Assembly (NCBI RefSeq): GCF_023952475.1
Contig: NZ_JALHRX010000002.1
Location: 1 to 64,000 of the forward strand
Reading direction: 5' to 3'
Source of the DNA: Cupriavidus sp. WGlv3
Lineage (GTDB): Bacteria > Pseudomonadota > Gammaproteobacteria > Burkholderiales > Burkholderiaceae
Length of the DNA stretch: 64,000 bases
Positions 60,487 through 64,000 of the stretch are shown piece by piece (positions within the stretch are counted from its first letter, which is position 1; the number at the start of each line of letters is the position of its first letter). The position numbers were made by a program, and so were the translations under genes. The notes beneath the pieces were generated by a model. That model made no database searches, was not told the DNA's origin, and saw only the letters and a program-made list of their open reading frames with translations.

Positions 60487-61923
60487 ATGCCATATCCCGC
60501 GCAAGCGCAGACGCCCTCGTCCAGCCCACGCATCCCGACGAACACGAGCAGCGCGCGACCCTCGCGCCCCTCCCGCTTTTCCAAGGAGGCCATCATCGCC
60601 CGCCCCGGCTTCAACCGCTGGATGGTGCCCCCGGCCGCGCTGGCGGTGCACCTGTGCATCGGCCAGGCCTACGCCTTCTCGGTATTCAACGAGCCGCTGA
60701 CCCGCATCCTCGGCGTCACGCAATCCGCGCCCGGCGACTGGCAGCTGACCACGCTGGGCTGGGTGTTCTCGCTGGCGATCTTCTTCCTCGGCATCTCGGC
60801 CGCGTTTGCCGGCAAGTGGCTGGAGAAGGTCGGACCCCGGCGCACCATGTTCACCGCGGCCTGCTGTTTCGGCGGCGGCTTCGTGGTCTCGGCGCTCGGC
60901 ATCTGGCTGCACCAGATCTGGCTGCTGTACCTGGGCTACGGCGTGCTGGGCGGCATCGGCCTGGGGCTGGGCTACGTCTCGCCGGTGTCGACGCTGATCC
61001 GCTGGTTCCCGGACCGGCGCGGCATGGCCACGGGGATGGCGATCATGGGTTTCGGCGGCGGCGCGATGATCGGCGCGCCGCTGTCGGTGGCGCTGATGAA
61101 CCATTTCAAGAGCGCCAGCAGCGCTGGCGTGGCGGAGACCTTCCTGGTGATGGGCGTGATCTACTTCGTCTCGATGTCGATCGGTGCGCTCGCGATTCGC
61201 ATCCCGGCCCCGGGATGGACGCCGCCTGGCTACGTCCCCCCGGCCAGGCCGAGCAAGATGGTGACGCACGCCAACGTGCATATCGACCAGGCCCTGAAGA
61301 CGCCGCAGTTCTACCTGCTGTGGCTGATCCTGTTCCTCAACATCACGGCCGGCATCGGCGTGCTGGGCCAGGCCGCGGTGATGATCCAGGAAACCTTCAA
61401 GGGCACCATCACCGCCGCGGCGGCGGCGGGCTTCGTCGGCCTGCTCAGCATCGGCAACATGACCGGGCGCTTCCTGTGGAGCTCCGCCAGCGACTACTTC
61501 GGCCGCAAGCTCACCTACGCCATCTTCTTCGCCTTCGGCGCGGCGCTCTACATGGCGGTGCCGGCGGTGGGCGCGTCCGGCAACGTGGCCCTGTTCGTAG
61601 TCTGTTACTTCCTGATCCTGACCATGTATGGCGGTGGCTTCAGCACCATCCCGGCCTACCTGGCGGACATGTTCGGCACCGCCTACGTCGGCGGCATCCA
61701 TGGCCGCCTGCTGACGGCGTGGGCCGCCGCGGGCATCGCCGGGCCGGCGCTGGTCAACTACATCCGCGAGTACAAGCTCGCGCTCGGGGTGCCAAGGTCG
61801 GAGGTCTATGTCGACACCCTGCACATCATGGCGGGCCTGCTGGTGGTGGGCTTCGCGTGCAACCTGCTGATGCGGCCGGTGCATGCGCGGCACCATCTGC
61901 GCGAAGCCGCCGGCGCGGCCTGA
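60487..61923 (+). CDS. MFS transporter of the oxalate/formate antiporter type
   Basis: The 478-residue protein has 12 hydrophobic segments after a cytoplasmic start. It has the OxlT-like pattern GQAYAFSVFNEPLTRILGV, GKWLEKVGPRR between helices 2 and 3, the RWFPDRRGMATGMAIMGFGG loop and DYFGRKLTYAIFFAFG. It carries an organic anion, probably a small carboxylate, and the direction cannot be read. AGGAG lies before the ATG at 60487. The sigma-54 promoter upstream links it to the DctB/DctD-like system. It is followed by a 40-residue membrane protein. Confidence 0.88.
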   Translation: MPYPAQAQTPSSSPRIPTNTSSARPSRPSRFSKEAIIARPGFNRWMVPPAALAVHLCIGQAYAFSVFNEPLTRILGVTQSAPGDWQLTTLGWVFSLAIFFLGISAAFAGKWLEKVGPRRTMFTAACCFGGGFVVSALGIWLHQIWLLYLGYGVLGGIGLGLGYVSPVSTLIRWFPDRRGMATGMAIMGFGGGAMIGAPLSVALMNHFKSASSAGVAETFLVMGVIYFVSMSIGALAIRIPAPGWTPPGYVPPARPSKMVTHANVHIDQALKTPQFYLLWLILFLNITAGIGVLGQAAVMIQETFKGTITAAAAAGFVGLLSIGNMTGRFLWSSASDYFGRKLTYAIFFAFGAALYMAVPAVGASGNVALFVVCYFLILTMYGGGFSTIPAYLADMFGTAYVGGIHGRLLTAWAAAGIAGPALVNYIREYKLALGVPRSEVYVDTLHIMAGLLVVGFACNLLMRPVHARHHLREAAGAA

Positions 61924-61960
61924 GCGCGTCGTTCCCTCGACCATCGCACGGAGATACGCC

Positions 61961-62083
61961 ATGCAAGACGATCGCACTTTCGGCAAGACCCTGCTGTTGT
62001 TTGCGTTCTGGGCTTATGTATTGATTCCGCTCGGCACCGGCATCTGGTCCACGCTGGGCAAGGCGTTGGCGCTGTTCAGCTGA
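61961..62083 (+). CDS. small single-helix protein, MFS transporter small subunit type
   Basis: The 40-residue protein reads MQDDRTFGKTLLLFAFWAYV followed by LIPLGTGIWSTLGKALALFS, one membrane helix (about residues 9-30). A short protein of this type commonly follows oxalate/formate-type MFS genes and is annotated in that context as a small subunit. GGAG lies 6 nt before the ATG. It starts 37 nt after the MFS stop and should share its transcript. The role (stability or assembly of the carrier) is not established. Confidence 0.8.
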   Translation: MQDDRTFGKTLLLFAFWAYVLIPLGTGIWSTLGKALALFS

Positions 62084-62392
62084 GCGCGTTTGCCATTGCT
62101 GATTGAGTACTCCCTCTCCCTCTGGGAGAGGTTCGGGGTGAGGGCGGGCGTCGCAACGAAGTCGACGCGTTGGCATAGCGACGTCCTGCCCTCTCCCCCG
62201 CCCCTCTCCCGCAAGCGGGAGAGGGGAGAAAACAGCTGTGAGTCGAGGGCACCAAGGCCCTGCCTGAACAACTGAGCTTGCCCACATCCCCAAAAACTGT
62301 ATCCCTGCCAGCCACGCTGTAGTCCCTACCCTTGTCCGTAGTGTCGCGCGACATGCCGTCGTGCCGGCGGCAACCCCACGGAGAGCACATCG
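62084..62392. other. 309-bp gap with two intergenic hairpins
   Basis: Two hairpins: CCTCTCCC-TCT-GGGAGAGG (62113-62131) and CCCCTCTCCCGC-AA-GCGGGAGAGGGG (62201-62226, perfect 12-bp arms). The core CCCTCTCCC/GGGAGAGG occurs widely as a palindromic repeat between genes of GC-rich proteobacteria. The second may act as terminator of the MFS operon, though the run after it is AGAAAA. No gene is visible. The promoter of cydA must lie in 62240-62390 but I cannot name its boxes. Confidence 0.65.
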
Positions 62393-63844
62393 ATGCACGG
62401 ACTCACAGCGCTGGACCTCGCCAGGATCCAGTTCGGATTCACGGTTTCCTTTCATATCCTGTTTCCCGCCATCACCATCGGGCTGGCGTGTTTCCTGGCC
62501 TTCCTGGAAGCGCGCTGGCTCTATACCAAAGACCCGGTCTACCGCACCCTGTACCAGTTCTGGATCAAGATCTTCGCGCTGAACTTCGGCATGGGCGTCG
62601 TTTCCGGACTGGTCATGGCCTATGAGTTCGGCACCAACTGGTCCGGCTTCTCGCAGTTCGCCGGCAGCATCACCGGCCCGCTGCTGACCTACGAGGTGCT
62701 GACCGCGTTCTTCCTGGAAGCGGGCTTCCTCGGCGTGATGCTGTTCGGCTGGAACCGCGTCGGGCCCGGGCTGCACTTCTTTTCGACAGTGATGGTGGCG
62801 CTGGGCACGCTGATCTCGTCGACCTGGATCCTGGCCTCCAACAGCTGGATGCATACGCCCGCCGGCTATGCCATCGTCGCCGGCAAGGTGGTGCCGACCG
62901 ACTGGCTCGAGGTGATCTTCAACCCGTCGTTCCCTTACCGCCTCGCGCACATGGTGATTGCGGCGCTGCTGTCGTCGGCGCTGTTCGTGGCGGCGGCATC
63001 GGCCTGGCAATTGCTGCATGGCCGTGCCGTGCCCGCCGCGCGCAAGATGCTGTCGATGGCGCTGTGGATGGTGCTGGCGGCCGCGCCGCTGCAGGCGGTG
63101 GTGGGCGACGCGCACGGGCTGAACACGCTGGCGCACCAGCCCGCCAAGATCGCGGCGATGGAAGGCCACTGGAACACCGCGCCCAGCGGCGACAAGGGCG
63201 GCTTCCCGCTGATCGTCTTCGGCATTCCCGACATGGAGCGCGAAGAGACCCGCTACGCCATCGAGATCCCGCGCCTGGGCAGCCTGATCCTGACGCACAG
63301 CCTGGACGGCCAGATCCGCGGGCTCAAGGATTTCCCGAAGGAAGACCGTCCCAACGCCACCGTGGTGTTCTTCACCTTCCGCGCCATGGTTGGCCTGGGC
63401 GTGGCGATGATCCTGTTCGGCCTGCTCGGCTGGATCCTGCGCCGCAACGGCGCCGTGTACCGCTCGCGCGCATTCCTGCGGCTGGCGGTGGCGATGGGGC
63501 CGACCGGCCTGATCGCATTGCTGGCGGGCTGGATGACCACGGAGATCGGGCGGCAGCCCTGGGTGGTCTATGGGCTGCTGCGCACCCACGATGCAGTCTC
63601 CGCACACCAAGCGGGGCCGGTGGCGCTGTCGCTGGCGCTGTTCGTGGTGGTCTATTTCGTCTGCTTCGGCGTCGGCATCCGCTACATGCTGAAGCTGGCC
63701 AGCGCCGGCCCCGCGCCGGACACGCACGCGCACCCGCATCCAGACGACAGGCCGTCCTACGGCCCCGGCAGCGTCTTTCCCGCCGCCCTGGCCGCCGCCT
63801 CCACTCCCAACGCGATGGCCCCGCACGGCCGCCGCGAATCCTGA
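62393..63844 (+). CDS. cydA: cytochrome bd-type ubiquinol oxidase subunit I
   Basis: The 483-residue protein has the CydA features: His19-type heme b595 ligand area (GFTVSFHILFPAITIGLACF), KIFALNFGMGVVSGLVMAYE, the Q-loop between helices 6 and 7, and GWMTTEIGRQPWVVYGLLRT. Its length and short Q-loop fit the CioA (cyanide-insensitive) group more than the long E. coli type. It reduces O2 with electrons from quinol. GGAGAGCACATCG precedes the ATG. It is followed by cydB at 13 nt. The high-affinity oxidase is unrelated in function to the upstream carrier, as far as the sequence shows. Confidence 0.92.
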   Translation: MHGLTALDLARIQFGFTVSFHILFPAITIGLACFLAFLEARWLYTKDPVYRTLYQFWIKIFALNFGMGVVSGLVMAYEFGTNWSGFSQFAGSITGPLLTYEVLTAFFLEAGFLGVMLFGWNRVGPGLHFFSTVMVALGTLISSTWILASNSWMHTPAGYAIVAGKVVPTDWLEVIFNPSFPYRLAHMVIAALLSSALFVAAASAWQLLHGRAVPAARKMLSMALWMVLAAAPLQAVVGDAHGLNTLAHQPAKIAAMEGHWNTAPSGDKGGFPLIVFGIPDMEREETRYAIEIPRLGSLILTHSLDGQIRGLKDFPKEDRPNATVVFFTFRAMVGLGVAMILFGLLGWILRRNGAVYRSRAFLRLAVAMGPTGLIALLAGWMTTEIGRQPWVVYGLLRTHDAVSAHQAGPVALSLALFVVVYFVCFGVGIRYMLKLASAGPAPDTHAHPHPDDRPSYGPGSVFPAALAAASTPNAMAPHGRRES

Positions 63845-63857
63845 ACAGGGGATCGAC

Positions 63858-64000
63858 ATGGGTATCAACCTTCCCGTTATCTGGGCCGCCCTGATCTTCT
63901 TCGGCGTGATGATGTACGTGATCATGGACGGATTCGACCTCGGCATCGGCATCCTCTTCCCCTTCGTCGGCGACCGCCATGACCGCGACGTGATGATGAA
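63858..64000 (+). CDS. cydB: cytochrome bd-type ubiquinol oxidase subunit II, N-terminal part (cut by window edge)
   Basis: The first 47 residues read INLPVIWAALIFFGVMMYVI then MDGFDLGIGILFPFVGD, the universal CydB start with the conserved DGFDLG after the first helix. The stop is beyond the window. It is cotranscribed with cydA and completes the oxidase. Confidence 0.92.
   Translation, partial: MGINLPVIWAALIFFGVMMYVIMDGFDLGIGILFPFVGDRHDRDVMM

Noticed and set aside
62201-62226. CRISPR-like repeat
   Set aside because: Only one full palindrome and one partial relative exist, without regular spacing or spacers.
61826-63952. A 708-residue open frame on the minus strand
   Set aside because: It is antisense to cydA and its sequence is low complexity in Arg, His and Gln.

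Overview
The window is GC-rich, densely packed, gene-dense DNA of a beta-proteobacterium, most likely Cupriavidus or a close Burkholderiaceae relative. The pointers are two Bug-type tricarboxylate receptors, hapCD-type hydroquinone genes, an NtrC-type two-component system next to an oxalate/formate-type carrier, and very short intergenic gaps. This assignment is inferred from gene content and style, not from a marker gene. I see no tRNA, rRNA, CRISPR array or intact insertion sequence.

Region 1 (1-23783) looks like a catabolic cluster for an unknown hydrophobic, probably amine-containing or hydroxylated acyl compound. Minus-strand operons carry the start of pntA, an SDR, an APH-type kinase of the 4-hydroxyacyl-CoA kinase type, a membrane protein, a diheme cytochrome c, a Tat-exported flavin amine oxidoreductase, an acyl-CoA dehydrogenase, a TetR regulator, a DadA-like FAD oxidoreductase, a thiolase, an acyl-CoA ligase and a saccharopine-dehydrogenase-like reductase. 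They also carry an envelope set: a YCF48/BNR protein, an RND permease, DUF1302 and DUF1329. A RidA protein and a phytanoyl-CoA-type dioxygenase follow upstream, and a second, divergent amine oxidoreductase/cytochrome c pair closes the region. Three minus-strand promoters share a -35-overlapping repeat (CCTATGTT twice, 18 bp apart).

Region 2 (23974-32728) has a hybrid histidine kinase with a receiver-adenylate cyclase, a PaaI thioesterase, and a TetR gene facing an aldolase / FAD monooxygenase / aldehyde dehydrogenase / RidA operon. Two TetR-type palindromes lie in the divergent promoter.

Region 3 (32879-43324) is a minus-strand operon of a carboxyltransferase, a single-chain biotin carboxylase-carboxyltransferase fusion, a tandem CoA-transferase fusion and a Bug receptor. 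It starts at a good sigma-54 promoter and is divergent from a PAS / sigma-54 activator.

Region 4 (43330-56741) has a two-gene accessory islet (a nucleotidyltransferase-like protein plus an unknown partner) and a patchwork of broken genes. It also holds an 11-gene minus-strand operon for hydroquinone/hydroxyquinol breakdown: sulfatase, Bug receptor, hapCD, dehydrogenase, maleylacetate reductase, hydroxyquinol dioxygenase, YciI, Rieske protein and two DUF202 proteins. This operon is divergent from an IclR regulator. Two diverged copies of a roughly 340-bp structured leader repeat flank the operon.

Region 5 (56736-64000) holds a DctB/DctD-like two-component system, a sigma-54 promoter with two upstream palindromes, an oxalate/formate-type MFS carrier with a 40-residue partner, and the cytochrome bd oxidase genes cydA and cydB (cydB cut by the window edge).
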